In this document: positions 9,637 to 18,301 of the stretch, piece by piece
Layout of the letters: every line of letters begins with the position of its first letter
Numbering within the stretch: the stretch's first letter is position 1
Origin: Candidatus Binatia bacterium
GTDB taxonomy: Bacteria > Desulfobacterota > Binatia > Bin18
Direction of reading: 5' to 3'
Length of the DNA: 40,168 nt
Assembly: GCA_022824615.1 (NCBI GenBank)
Contig: JAJDZM010000082.1
Span: forward strand, 1 to 40,168
Notes under the pieces: model-generated
Database searches by the model: none
Seen by the model: only the letters and a program-made list of their open reading frames with translations
Told to the model about the DNA's origin: nothing
Made by a program: the position numbers and the translations under genes

Positions 9637-10035
9637 GTGCCTGTACACAAACCTGTTATTCACCATCAAGGCGACCTGGACTGGGAGGGCTGGACGGACC
9701 CGGACCTTGCCGCGAAGAGTCCGTGTCGCTGGAAGCTGCTCGTCACAGGCGAACGCGATGCAAGTAGCGGGCTCGTCAGCGGGATAGCGGAACTGCCGCC
9801 CGGCGCAGCGCTTCCCCTCCATCACCATGAACCTGAGGAAACCTATTATGTCGTCAGCGGTACCGGTCACGTTGCGATTGACGATTCCGAGGCATCCCTC
9901 GGCCCCGGCTCAGCGGTCTACATCCCGTCTAACGCGAAACATACCGTCCGCTGTACCGGCACCGAGCCGCTGGTTTTTGTATTCTGCCTTGCCTGCGACC
10001 GGTTCGACCAGAACATGTATCATTTCGATGCGTAA
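9637..10035 (+). CDS. Cupin domain-containing protein
   Basis: LPLHHHEPEETYYVVSGTGHVAIDDSEASLGPGSAVYIPSNAKHTVRCTGTEPL. Confidence 0.9.
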   Translation: MPVHKPVIHHQGDLDWEGWTDPDLAAKSPCRWKLLVTGERDASSGLVSGIAELPPGAALPLHHHEPEETYYVVSGTGHVAIDDSEASLGPGSAVYIPSNAKHTVRCTGTEPLVFVFCLACDRFDQNMYHFDA

Positions 10036-10039
10036 GGGA

Positions 10040-11842
10040 TTAAATAACCGCCTCTAATTGGATGATAACGTTGTCGCGGTCGCGCAGAAAACCAATACCG
10101 TTATACTGACCATCCAGATAATTGTATTGCACGGTAAAGCGGAACGGGTCGCGGATAAACGTGATTTCAGGCTGGACCAGCCAGGACCCTTGCCAGTCGT
10201 ACAAAAAGATCAGCTTGGGCTCGACCCTGCCCGAGAAATAGGCGGTTGAGATCAGCAGGGTTTGAATCAGTTGATGCTGGTCGATATTGACAAAGCTCTG
10301 ATTGTCCCGGTTGGGCTCATAAATCGGCGCGGCAAAATGTCCGAATCCGTACGAGCCCGACACTGCCGAGACCGGCGTGTCGTTAAAATCCAGGATGTGC
10401 CGGCCAAAAATCTGGCTGCTGATGAGAAAGGACTCGTTCGGGTTCAGCAGGCTGATATAGCGGGTCATATCGAACCCGAGAGACCAGCGCACCACATCGG
10501 ACCGGGTGATCTTATTCCGGTAGCGAAGCAGAGGACGGCCCGTGTCCGGGTCGGTGCCGACCTGTTGGAAGCCGGGTGTGATCCCACCCGTCAAGGCCGG
10601 CCCCAAAAGCTGGTCCGAGGCAGAATTGTGAAAAAACGGCTCAGAGTGGAAATAGGCGAACTCGCTGCGGAGAATGGACGAGATGCGGGGCACACCGAAG
10701 GTGAGCGAGCCGCCGCTGATCTGTATTTTCGGATACAGCGCCTCGGCCCGAAAGTGGTCGGTCAAAAAGCGACCCGTGTCGCCGGCCTGTACCGCGGCCT
10801 CAAAAGCGCCCAGGCTGACGGGTCGGTTGGTCGGCGTTACGATGCGCAGCACGGGCGTGTCCAGATAGGTGGCGTAGTGGGCCAGGCTGAACATGACCTC
10901 GCCCCACACGCCAACAATGCGCCCGCCCCCGCGCGCGTCCGCGAAATTCTTTGAGGGTTTTTTGATCAGACCGGTGACACCCGGCGGGTTGGGAGTAGAC
11001 CAGGGGGAGCCGGTCGGCACGGGTGCGGCAATTTTATCGTCAAAGACCAGAAAGCCTTCGAGGTTGAGTTCGGACAGCGGACCCACGCCGCCAAACCCAT
11101 ACACCACCCGAGCCATATCGAGCGGCACCCGTCGCTCGTCAAGCGAAACCAGGAAGCCCCCAAAACCGGCATCGAGCGGATTGATCTGATCCAGGAGCCG
11201 AAACACATCGGTCTCGCCCCACGACAGGTTCTGGCGTCCGACCCGCATGAAGAACGGCCCATAGGCATAGTTCACATAGGCTTCAAACAAGCGATGCCGA
11301 TGCCGCAAACGCTGGCGCGGGTCGGCATGACGACAGCCAAAGCGCCGAGGATGCGCCCGCTTTGCCTTGGTCGGTACATCGCAGTCCGCAAACAGCGGAT
11401 AGCGCTCCCGAAAAGCCGCCGGGCCGTAGTCCCACACCCCGTCGTATTCTCCCCGGTAGGTCACAAAGTAGTCCAGGGTGTCCGCCCGCAACAGCCGCAG
11501 GGGGGCGAAGAGCGCTTGCAGTGGCGCCAGCAGTCCGGTCGTATTCCCCGCCACCAGGCCGGTCAGGTCGTGGCTCAACTCACCCTGAATAAAGGTCCGG
11601 TTCTGGAGCATATTCCAGTCGTTATACGGAGTCTGGAGGCGCGTATTCTCCGCCGCCCGCTCGACCGAAAAGGCGGTGCGGTTGTAGACGCGACCGCTGA
11701 AGCGCAGGCTTTCGTCCTGATCGAGAAAAACCGCCCAGGCCAGACCCGGCTGTACGCTCAGCAGCACGCCAACCAGCAGGCCGACCCACAACTTTTTTCC
11801 CGGCAGGCCAACCGGCATCTCAACGTCCTGTGGAATATGCAT
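10040..11842 (-). CDS. DUF1302 family protein (outer-membrane-type)
   Basis: FLDQDESLRFSGRVYNRTAFSVER ... LRVGRQNLSWGETDVFRLLDQINPLD-like region; signal peptide; adjacent DUF1329 gene. Confidence 0.8.
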   Translation of the reverse strand: MHIPQDVEMPVGLPGKKLWVGLLVGVLLSVQPGLAWAVFLDQDESLRFSGRVYNRTAFSVERAAENTRLQTPYNDWNMLQNRTFIQGELSHDLTGLVAGNTTGLLAPLQALFAPLRLLRADTLDYFVTYRGEYDGVWDYGPAAFRERYPLFADCDVPTKAKRAHPRRFGCRHADPRQRLRHRHRLFEAYVNYAYGPFFMRVGRQNLSWGETDVFRLLDQINPLDAGFGGFLVSLDERRVPLDMARVVYGFGGVGPLSELNLEGFLVFDDKIAAPVPTGSPWSTPNPPGVTGLIKKPSKNFADARGGGRIVGVWGEVMFSLAHYATYLDTPVLRIVTPTNRPVSLGAFEAAVQAGDTGRFLTDHFRAEALYPKIQISGGSLTFGVPRISSILRSEFAYFHSEPFFHNSASDQLLGPALTGGITPGFQQVGTDPDTGRPLLRYRNKITRSDVVRWSLGFDMTRYISLLNPNESFLISSQIFGRHILDFNDTPVSAVSGSYGFGHFAAPIYEPNRDNQSFVNIDQHQLIQTLLISTAYFSGRVEPKLIFLYDWQGSWLVQPEITFIRDPFRFTVQYNYLDGQYNGIGFLRDRDNVIIQLEAVI

Positions 11843-11849
11843 TCCTGCC

Positions 11850-13178
11850 TTACTTCCCGCGCAACATGAGGGTCATGACAGTGAACTGAGTCGGGGAGAG
11901 ATCCCGATTCAGGAGAATCTTGGTGATCTGGAAATTGTTGGCCCGCTCAAGCTGGTAGTCAATCGAGCCCTGGGCGGCAATCTGCGCCACCCAGTCCTTA
12001 TTGCCCCACGGGTTGAATTCGGGATGCCGGGCAACAGTCAGAAAGCTCCGCTTATGCTGTCCCTCGTGGTCATACGTAAAGGCAAATAAGGGCAGAGAGG
12101 TCTGAACATCGATATAGAGGATGCGCTTGCTGTACAGGGGATGAGAATTTTTCGGTGTAGCCTCAACCACCACGGCCCGGCGCAGTTCCCAGGGATCAAC
12201 CAGATACCAATTTCCGCGCCCGCCCCAGGTGGGGGCACTGGCTCGGATCGGCCCCGGTGTCAGGACCGTCTGCTCGCGCAGATACTTCCAGTCATAGGCG
12301 TGAATATAGCCAAGGAAGCCGGAGCGGTCCTCAATCAGCACCACGCCCCGACCGGGCGAGATGTAGGGCATGTAAACAATTTTACGGGTCCGACGCGTCT
12401 CTGGATCATAGGCCCACTGGTCGTGTGGCAGGAAATCGTTGTCGGGCTGCACGGCCAGGATTTGATTCCCCTCGCTGTCGGACGGCGCCAGCATGCGGGT
12501 GTATTGTTTGGTGTAGATGCCGTGTTTCTCCCACCGCGGAAGGTTTTTGGCGCTGTCGGGACGATGCATGCCGTAGAGCGAGAAAAAGGCAAAGGTCTGC
12601 GAGCGTTCCACGTTGCCATTGCTGTTGACGAAGCTATTGACCGCCCACATTTGCGCGTCGTCGCCCTGGTCGCGGTAGCGCAGGTTCCAGGCCGCTTTCA
12701 GACCGGCCTGCGGGTCGTCGGCGTCGAGCACGGGAAAAGGCTGGCCGGCCACATAATTCTGGAGTTCGCCCTCCCCGACCACGACACCACGGTAGTGTTG
12801 AAGCGTTGCATCAATAAAGGACTGCCGGAGCGGCAGGTCCGTGGTCTCCTGCACGGTAATCGAAAAGTCACCCGCCGCCAGATAGGTCAGAATCTCCGGC
12901 GGCAAGACCGCCGAGGCGACTGAAGCGTTGGTGGCATCAAGTTTCAGGCCGGGCTGAATGCCCTCCACCCGTAGCGGCCCGTCTCGGTAGAGGGAGAAAT
13001 TTTCAAGAATGCGCTCACGTTCGCCCTCTTGCGCCTGGGCAACCGGGGCAGAGGACCCGAACATGACCCAGGACACCAGGCAGCACAGGAGGATACTCCC
13101 TCCACGAAAAATACTTGTCACGCGGTTTCCCCTGAGAAAGCCCCAGCCCAAAAAGAGTAAACGTGTCCGGCATCTCAT
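11850..13178 (-). CDS. DUF1329 domain-containing protein (LolA/LppX-like, outer membrane)
   Basis: WNLRYRDQGDDAQMWAVN ... GNWYLVDPWELRRAVVVEATPKNSHPLYSKRILYIDVQTSLPLFAFTYDHEGQ; true start may lie further in (before VTSIFRGGSILLCCLVSWVMFGSSAPVAQAQ). Confidence 0.82.
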   Translation of the reverse strand: MRCRTRLLFLGWGFLRGNRVTSIFRGGSILLCCLVSWVMFGSSAPVAQAQEGERERILENFSLYRDGPLRVEGIQPGLKLDATNASVASAVLPPEILTYLAAGDFSITVQETTDLPLRQSFIDATLQHYRGVVVGEGELQNYVAGQPFPVLDADDPQAGLKAAWNLRYRDQGDDAQMWAVNSFVNSNGNVERSQTFAFFSLYGMHRPDSAKNLPRWEKHGIYTKQYTRMLAPSDSEGNQILAVQPDNDFLPHDQWAYDPETRRTRKIVYMPYISPGRGVVLIEDRSGFLGYIHAYDWKYLREQTVLTPGPIRASAPTWGGRGNWYLVDPWELRRAVVVEATPKNSHPLYSKRILYIDVQTSLPLFAFTYDHEGQHKRSFLTVARHPEFNPWGNKDWVAQIAAQGSIDYQLERANNFQITKILLNRDLSPTQFTVMTLMLRGK

Positions 13179-13205
13179 ATCTATTGGAGGATACGTTTAC
13201 TCTTT
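13152..13205. repeat. Long inverted repeat (17 bp arms, 16/17 complementary, 20 nt spacer)
   Basis: Left arm AAAGAGTAAACGTGTCC (13152-13168); right arm GGATACGTTTACTCTTT (13189-13205). Confidence 0.85.
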
Positions 13206-13375
13206 ACATCCCCTCCGGGGCCGAGATACTGCTGGCCTTCGTTATCGAGCCTCTTTCTGCCTGAGAACGCGCAATTCCGCAACCGCTACCTCATAAAGGG
13301 CCAGACCGGCTTGCATCCCTTTCTCAGTCCCGTTAAGCAGACGGGGCAGTAGATTCAGACAGGAGGAAGGAAGCT

Positions 13376-13762
13376 ATGAGTGCACAAGAGATCGAAGCGG
13401 CAGCCAGAGGGTTCTTTGACGCCTTTACGCAATTGGATGTGGAAAAGGCGATTGGCATGTTGTCCGAAGACCTGGAGGTGATTGACCACGTTCCCTATCG
13501 GTTTGACAGCAAGGCAGAGTTCGCCGACTTTTTGCGGGGGGCGATGGCAGGCATTGCCTCGGCCAACTCCGGCCTGCGCCAACTGTCCTGCCGAATGGTC
13601 GGAGACAGTGCCGGGGTGGCAAACGCCTATGACACCTTCACCGGGGTGGGCAAGGATGGGCAGGTCAGCACCTTAAACGGACGGACCACCCTCGTCTTCG
13701 GCAAAGAAGACGGCCAGTGGAAAATCGTCAGCGCCCACTTTTCTCCCCTGCCGACCCATTAG
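13376..13762 (+). CDS. SnoaL/NTF2-like family protein
   Basis: IEAAARGFFDAFTQLDVEKAIGMLSEDLEVIDHVPYRFDSKAEFADFL ... TTLVFGKEDGQWKIVSAHFS. Confidence 0.88.
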   Translation: MSAQEIEAAARGFFDAFTQLDVEKAIGMLSEDLEVIDHVPYRFDSKAEFADFLRGAMAGIASANSGLRQLSCRMVGDSAGVANAYDTFTGVGKDGQVSTLNGRTTLVFGKEDGQWKIVSAHFSPLPTH

Positions 13763-13770
13763 TTTCATAG

Positions 13771-13866
13771 CTCCCCTCCACTCGGAGGGGGGCACGGAGT
13801 TCCGAGATGGGTGCCCACCCTTCCCTCCCTGGAGGGGTGCCGCATAGCGGCGGGGTGGGTTTCCTG
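13771..13866. repeat. Palindromic REP-like intergenic repeat cluster
   Basis: ctcccctccactcggagggg and ccctggaggggtgccgcatagcggcggggtgggtttcc; inverted near-copy at 22103-22147. Confidence 0.75.
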
Positions 13867-13878
13867 CCCCTTCTCTTC

Positions 13879-15363
13879 TCACCGCTCCAACGCCGTCACA
13901 ATCTCCCTAAAACGAGCCAGCCCGGACTCCAGGTTTTCAATGATCTCGGCTGCCAGTTCATCCGGCTCGGGCAGGTTGTCGAGATCGGCCAGACTTTTGT
14001 CTTTGAGCCAGAAAATATCCAGGCTGGTTTTATCCCGAGCGAGAATCTCGTCATACGAGAACGCCCGCCACCGCCCCTCAGGGTTCGCTTCCGCATCCCA
14101 GGTTTCCGTACGCTCCCAACGGTTTTGCGGGTGATAGCGCTGGATAAAATCCTGGAGGTCTTCAAAGCGCATGGGCTTTTTCTTGAGCGTGTGGTGGATA
14201 TTGGTGCGATAGTCGTAGTACCAGACCTGCTTCGTCCAGGGATGCGGGCTGGCTTCGTGGTTGTCGAAGAAAATCACATTGGCCTTGACCCCTTGGGCGT
14301 AGAACACGCCGGTCGGCAGACGCAGGATGGTATGCAGGTCGGTGTTGTCCAGCAGCTTTTTGCGAATCGTCTCGCCGGCCCCGCCCTCAAACAGCACATT
14401 ATCCGGCACGACAACGGCGGCCCGGCCGGTGGTCTTGAGCATGGTGCGGATATGCTGCACGAAATTGAGTTGTTTGTTCGAGGTGGTCGCCCAAAAGTCC
14501 TGCCGGTTATAGGTCAGATCGTCGGTTTCCTGCTCGCCCTCCTCGTTGGTGAAGCTCATGGAGCTTTTCTTGCCAAAAGGCGGGTTCGCCAGCACGTAGT
14601 CAAAGCGCTTAGCGGCATCGGCCACGAGCGAATCGTTGGGCGAAATGGGTACACCGCCATCAATCTCGCCAATGTTGTGCAAGAACATATTCATCAGACA
14701 CAGCCGGCGCGTGTTGGCGACGATCTCGTTGCCGTGAAATGCCTCGTGCTTGAGGAACACCTTCTGTTCCCGGTCGAGTTGAAAGTTGTCCCGGTTGTTG
14801 ATGAAGTCGTAGGCGGCCAGAAAGAAACCGCCCGTCCCGCAGGCCGGGTCGGCGATGAGTTTACCCGGTTCGGGTCGGACGCATTCGACCATAGCGCGGA
14901 TGAGGGCGCGCGGCGTGAAATACTGGCCCGCGCCCGACTTGGTATCCTCGGCATTCTTTTCAAGCAGCCCTTCGTAGATATCCCCCTTTACGTCGGCACC
15001 CATGCTCACCCATTCGGTGTCGTCCACCATGTCGATAAGGCGGAACAGTTTGGCCGGGTCCTGAATCTTGTTCTGGGCCTTGGTAAAAATCTGGCCCAGC
15101 ATGTCTTTCTGGGTGCCGAGCTTGCGAAGCAGGGTGACGTAGTGGCTTTCGAGTTCCGCCCCTTTTTTCGCCTTCAGGCTCTGCCAGTTATACTCGGCCG
15201 GGATGCCGACATCGCGGTTGTACGGTGGTTTGGCGTACTCGTCGGCCATCTTGAGGAAGATCAAATAGGTGAGCTGCTCCAAGTAGTCGCCATAGCTCAC
15301 CCCGTCGTCGCGCAGGGTGGTGCAGAAACTCCAGACTTTGGAGACAATGGGCTGCGTAGTCAT
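13879..15363 (-). CDS. hsdM: Type I restriction-modification system DNA methyltransferase subunit M
   Basis: TTQPIVSKVWSFCTTLRDDGVSYGDYLEQLTYLIFLKMADE ... GAGQYFTPRALIRAMV ... ADPACGTGGFFLAA (SAM motif I) ... YVLANPPFGKK (NPPF); start set at internal MTTQP. Confidence 0.95.
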   Translation of the reverse strand: MTTQPIVSKVWSFCTTLRDDGVSYGDYLEQLTYLIFLKMADEYAKPPYNRDVGIPAEYNWQSLKAKKGAELESHYVTLLRKLGTQKDMLGQIFTKAQNKIQDPAKLFRLIDMVDDTEWVSMGADVKGDIYEGLLEKNAEDTKSGAGQYFTPRALIRAMVECVRPEPGKLIADPACGTGGFFLAAYDFINNRDNFQLDREQKVFLKHEAFHGNEIVANTRRLCLMNMFLHNIGEIDGGVPISPNDSLVADAAKRFDYVLANPPFGKKSSMSFTNEEGEQETDDLTYNRQDFWATTSNKQLNFVQHIRTMLKTTGRAAVVVPDNVLFEGGAGETIRKKLLDNTDLHTILRLPTGVFYAQGVKANVIFFDNHEASPHPWTKQVWYYDYRTNIHHTLKKKPMRFEDLQDFIQRYHPQNRWERTETWDAEANPEGRWRAFSYDEILARDKTSLDIFWLKDKSLADLDNLPEPDELAAEIIENLESGLARFREIVTALER

Positions 15364-15609
15364 ACTGCCTTCTTGATCCCCTCCTTGGAGGGAATTATAT
15401 ACGATATTACCCATCAAGGGAGAGGGGCGTCCGCACTCGCCCTCCTCCCTTTACCACCTATCTTACGAGGCCATTTTTGTGGTTCGGCGCTTGACAGCTC
15501 GGTTTACAGGTGTCAACTTTAGCGTAACAAGTGCACTAATCCGGTCCAATCCGGCTGATTCCAGTTTGCTCCTGGTCGTGTTGCTGCACTTGAATAAAAG
15601 GGGTGCACC

Positions 15610-15768
15610 ATGAAGACTCAAAGGAAGGCATCACACAAGCGCGCTACTACGCGCAACGTGGGGGGGCATCCTGCTCGACTGATGCCTGAGTTGATTCCTG
15701 ATACGCCGGAGAATATCGCCCATGCTTCGATGATGGGACCGCCGAAGAAGCAGTGGCGCTATCTTTGA
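15610..15768 (+). CDS. Small uncharacterised protein (52 aa)
   Basis: ORF read directly: MKTQRKASHKRATTRNVGGHPARLMPELIPDTPENIAHASMMGPPKKQWRYL; below the length cutoff of the ORF track. Confidence 0.45.
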   Translation: MKTQRKASHKRATTRNVGGHPARLMPELIPDTPENIAHASMMGPPKKQWRYL

Positions 15769-15804
15769 GAAAGTGGACAGTAGTCCAAGAACCAGAAAAA
15801 CGCG

Positions 15805-16137
15805 GTGTGGATTGGGCGGCTTGTGGATAAGTTTTCGACGGAAGAAGACTTCCTTCATGCAGTTCATACCCAAGCCGCAGATTCGGCGAATGTTATCTTT
15901 ACACGGCATGCACGGGAGCGAATGGAGGAAAGGGAGATATTAGACGCCGACGTGCTACGGATTCTGCAAAGAGGCGACCTGAAAGGCCGGATAGAAAAGG
16001 AAAAAGAGGAGAACGGGTGGAAGTTGAAGATTGTCTATCTTTTGCGAGGAAACCGCGAAGCTGGTGTCGTGACCATAGTTTACTCCAATAGGCCAGAGTT
16101 GCGTGTAGTAACTGTGGAATGGGAGGACTTACCGTGA
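15805..16137 (+). CDS. DUF4258 domain-containing, MqsR/RelE-like putative toxin
   Basis: VIFTRHARERMEEREILDADVLRILQRGDLKGRIEKEKEENGWKLKIVYLLRGNREAGVVTIVY; followed by MqsA-like HTH gene. Confidence 0.8.
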   Translation: MWIGRLVDKFSTEEDFLHAVHTQAADSANVIFTRHARERMEEREILDADVLRILQRGDLKGRIEKEKEENGWKLKIVYLLRGNREAGVVTIVYSNRPELRVVTVEWEDLP

Positions 16138-16601
16138 AGACCAAACTCGCTTTCCGACACAAGAAAGACGAAATCAAGGGACCGTATCGCTATACTGCGT
16201 GTGGTCTGGATAATGTCTACTTGCTGAATGGGTACGAGCTGTATCAGTTGGAAGATGGAGAAGGGGTGTCTGTACGAGACTTGGAGGATCTACACTGCGC
16301 TATTGGGCGCTGTCTGGCAAAGCAAGACGGGCCGCTCCAACCCAAGGAACTCCGTTGGTTCCGTTTGCATCTGGACTGGACCCAAGACAAACTGGCAGAG
16401 ATCTTAGCATGTACGTCTGAGGCGGTAACACAATGGGAAAAGGGGGAATGTGCGCCATCTGAAAAGAACGATCTGTTTATCCGGCTGCTCTATCTGGATC
16501 ATATTGATGATGGTGCCGGATTTCAGACTCTTCTCGAACGCCTGAGACAACCGGCCTCACAACCGCCGACTAGTTGGATGATGGATCAAGCCGCCGCCTA
16601 G
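16134..16601 (+). CDS. MqsA-like HTH antitoxin / XRE-type regulator
   Basis: GTG start overlapping the toxin stop by 4 bp; HTH region LRWFRLHLDWTQDKLAEILACTSEAVTQWEKGECAPSEKNDLFIRLLYL. Confidence 0.8.
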   Translation: MKTKLAFRHKKDEIKGPYRYTACGLDNVYLLNGYELYQLEDGEGVSVRDLEDLHCAIGRCLAKQDGPLQPKELRWFRLHLDWTQDKLAEILACTSEAVTQWEKGECAPSEKNDLFIRLLYLDHIDDGAGFQTLLERLRQPASQPPTSWMMDQAAA

Positions 16602-16625
16602 CTCCTCTCTCCCGTTTTTCACCTT

Positions 16626-16654
16626 AAAGCCCGGCTGCTTAGCCGGGCTTTTTC
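16626..16654 (+). terminator. Rho-independent terminator
   Basis: aaagcccggctgcttagccgggctttttc: GC-rich hairpin plus T tract directly after the TA operon. Confidence 0.9.
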
Positions 16655-16756
16655 ATTACCTATTTCCCAACCAAGTCTTTGTATCGCAGCCGCCTATTCA
16701 TCAGACCCCGTGCCATACACTCCATTTGCACGGCAGTATAGGGCGCGTGTTCTCAA

Positions 16757-17074
16757 TTGATTGAGGTTGGAGGGGAGAAAGTTGAGATGGCAGAGGATTG
16801 TTTGAAGCGACTTGATCGTATTGAAACGGCACTTGTGTTTGCGTATTCGGCTTTAGCAAACGACCCGAACCTACGTCAAGGATTACAGAAACTCCTCGTA
16901 AAAGTCATCCAAGACGAAGATGCGGAGGATGGTTCAACCGCTCTTCCAAAAATCGACGGAATCACGGATGAGGTCCAACGCACGCTTGCGAGCAGCGCGG
17001 GCACGCTCTTCCACGACCTCCTCCGTGCTACGACGCTTCCTCGGAAACAGCCAACTCAGAGCGGTGAAGACTGA
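16757..17074 (+). CDS. Hypothetical protein
   Basis: 105 aa ORF, no recognised domain; same strand as the TA operon. Confidence 0.45.
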   Translation: MIEVGGEKVEMAEDCLKRLDRIETALVFAYSALANDPNLRQGLQKLLVKVIQDEDAEDGSTALPKIDGITDEVQRTLASSAGTLFHDLLRATTLPRKQPTQSGED

Positions 17075-17091
17075 GGAGAGATATTTTTTTG

Positions 17092-17110
17092 CTTACCCAT
17101 GATGGGTAAG
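17092..17110. promoter_or_regulatory. Perfect 9 bp inverted repeat (candidate operator)
   Basis: CTTACCCAT-G-ATGGGTAAG, upstream of the 17182 ORF. Confidence 0.5.
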
Positions 17111-17181
17111 ATTGTATATAGTTCCCCTCCTTTGTTTGTCACAAAGAAGACTAAGCTCTTCAGTGTTAAGTGCGTTTCGCA

Positions 17182-17721
17182 ATGACCCCTTTCACGCTTC
17201 TTATTGTACTCTTCATTGTCGCGTGGCCGCGTCAGGCCATCGCTGCCCCTCTCCCCCAGCACGATGTCTTACCTGGCGAGAATCCGACCGTGTGCGGGTC
17301 CCGGTGTGAGGAGCCGAATGCGCCCTGTTCCTATCCGGGTGACGATGGGGCGGTCCGCATTGAGACGGCACTGCATCAGAACGGGGGCATCTGCGTGCGG
17401 GTCGAGAACGCCACCGATGGGGCTCTCTTTCACGGGATTCCGGGTGCCCCGGGGCGGACCGACTTACGGGTGGAACGGCATGTCCGGGCCGGGCGGTGGC
17501 GGCGGGCCGCGCCGACCGTCCAATTATCCTTCACCCTCGCCTACCGGAGCCCGTGGCTTCAGACCGTCGCGCCCCACAGCTATTTCCATCCCTCGCTGCT
17601 CCTGTACAACCATCGGGACCTGCCACCGGGGCGCTATCGGGTCTGTTTCCGGTTCTTGCAGGGGAATCGCACAGAGACCCGGGTACGATGTGCACGGCCC
17701 TTTGCGGTGCCGCCCGATTAA
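17182..17721 (+). CDS. Hypothetical secreted protein
   Basis: Signal-peptide-like MTPFTLLIVLFIVAWPRQAIA; paired cysteines (CGSRCEEPNAPCSYPGDDGAVRIE, RYRVCFRF..CARPF). Confidence 0.6.
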   Translation: MTPFTLLIVLFIVAWPRQAIAAPLPQHDVLPGENPTVCGSRCEEPNAPCSYPGDDGAVRIETALHQNGGICVRVENATDGALFHGIPGAPGRTDLRVERHVRAGRWRRAAPTVQLSFTLAYRSPWLQTVAPHSYFHPSLLLYNHRDLPPGRYRVCFRFLQGNRTETRVRCARPFAVPPD

Positions 17722-17790
17722 ACGTGCCTTTTTTCGGGATAGAGGGCGGTCATGTGACTTTGCTATACAATTCCCTCCCAAGAGGGGATG

Positions 17791-17839
17791 GGGTGGTGCA
17801 GAAGTCCCAGACTTTGGAGACGATGGGAGCGGTGTTTAT
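17791..17839 (-). pseudogene. Remnant of the 5' end of a second hsdM gene
   Basis: Minus-strand reading ataaacaccgctcccatcgtctccaaagtctgggacttctgcaccacc = (I)NTAPIVSKVWDFCTT, matching intact HsdM MTTQPIVSKVWSFCTT; homology stops after this. Confidence 0.75.
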
Positions 17840-17880
17840 GCTTTATATAACATATGGCGCGCGCACTCTAGGGAGGCGAC

Positions 17881-18174
17881 ATGGAAAAAGAAACGTATAC
17901 CCCGTGGGACAGTGCCGAGTTTTTGGACGATGACGAAGCCCGGCTCGAATACTTGAAAGCCGCGCTCGAAGAAAACGACCCGGAATTTTTCGTCAAGGCG
18001 GTCGGCACCGTGGCGCGCGCTATGGGCATGACCGCCGTCGCCCAAGCAACCCACCTGGGCCGGCCCAGTCTGTATAAAGCGCTGTCCGGCGAGCGCGACC
18101 CCCGCATCGGCACGGTGATGAAGGTGCTGGGGGCGCTCGGGGTCCGTCTCACCGTCGCACCAAAAGCGGTGTGA
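17881..18174 (+). CDS. Addiction-module antidote protein, HigA/XRE-like
   Basis: LEYLKAALEENDPEFFVKAVGTVARAMGMTAVAQATHLGRPSLYKALSGERDPRIGTVMKVLGALGVRLTV is typical of the putative addiction-module antidote family; no toxin ORF directly upstream. Confidence 0.85.
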   Translation: MEKETYTPWDSAEFLDDDEARLEYLKAALEENDPEFFVKAVGTVARAMGMTAVAQATHLGRPSLYKALSGERDPRIGTVMKVLGALGVRLTVAPKAV

Positions 18175-18194
18175 CGCCACACCTGCCACACCAA

Positions 18195-18293
18195 GACGTA
18201 GAAAGGGGCTCCAGCTATCAGATTCAGATGAACGCTGTTTTACAGGCATTCAATGGTACGCTGGAGAAGCGGAAAGTTGATGTTGATGGGTAG
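18195..18293 (+). pseudogene. Possible C-terminal remnant of a BrnA/DUF4415-type antitoxin
   Basis: Reading DVERGSSYQIQMNAVLQAFNGTLEKRKVDVDG* resembles the KGYQTRINAVLRAF-type C-terminus; no start or N-terminus. Confidence 0.35.
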
Positions 18294-18301
18294 TTTGCCA
18301 G

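Noticed and set aside
13807-15522. 571 aa plus-strand ORF
   Set aside because: Shadow ORF antisense to hsdM; the minus-strand frame has clear HsdM motifs and this translation shows no domain-like pattern.
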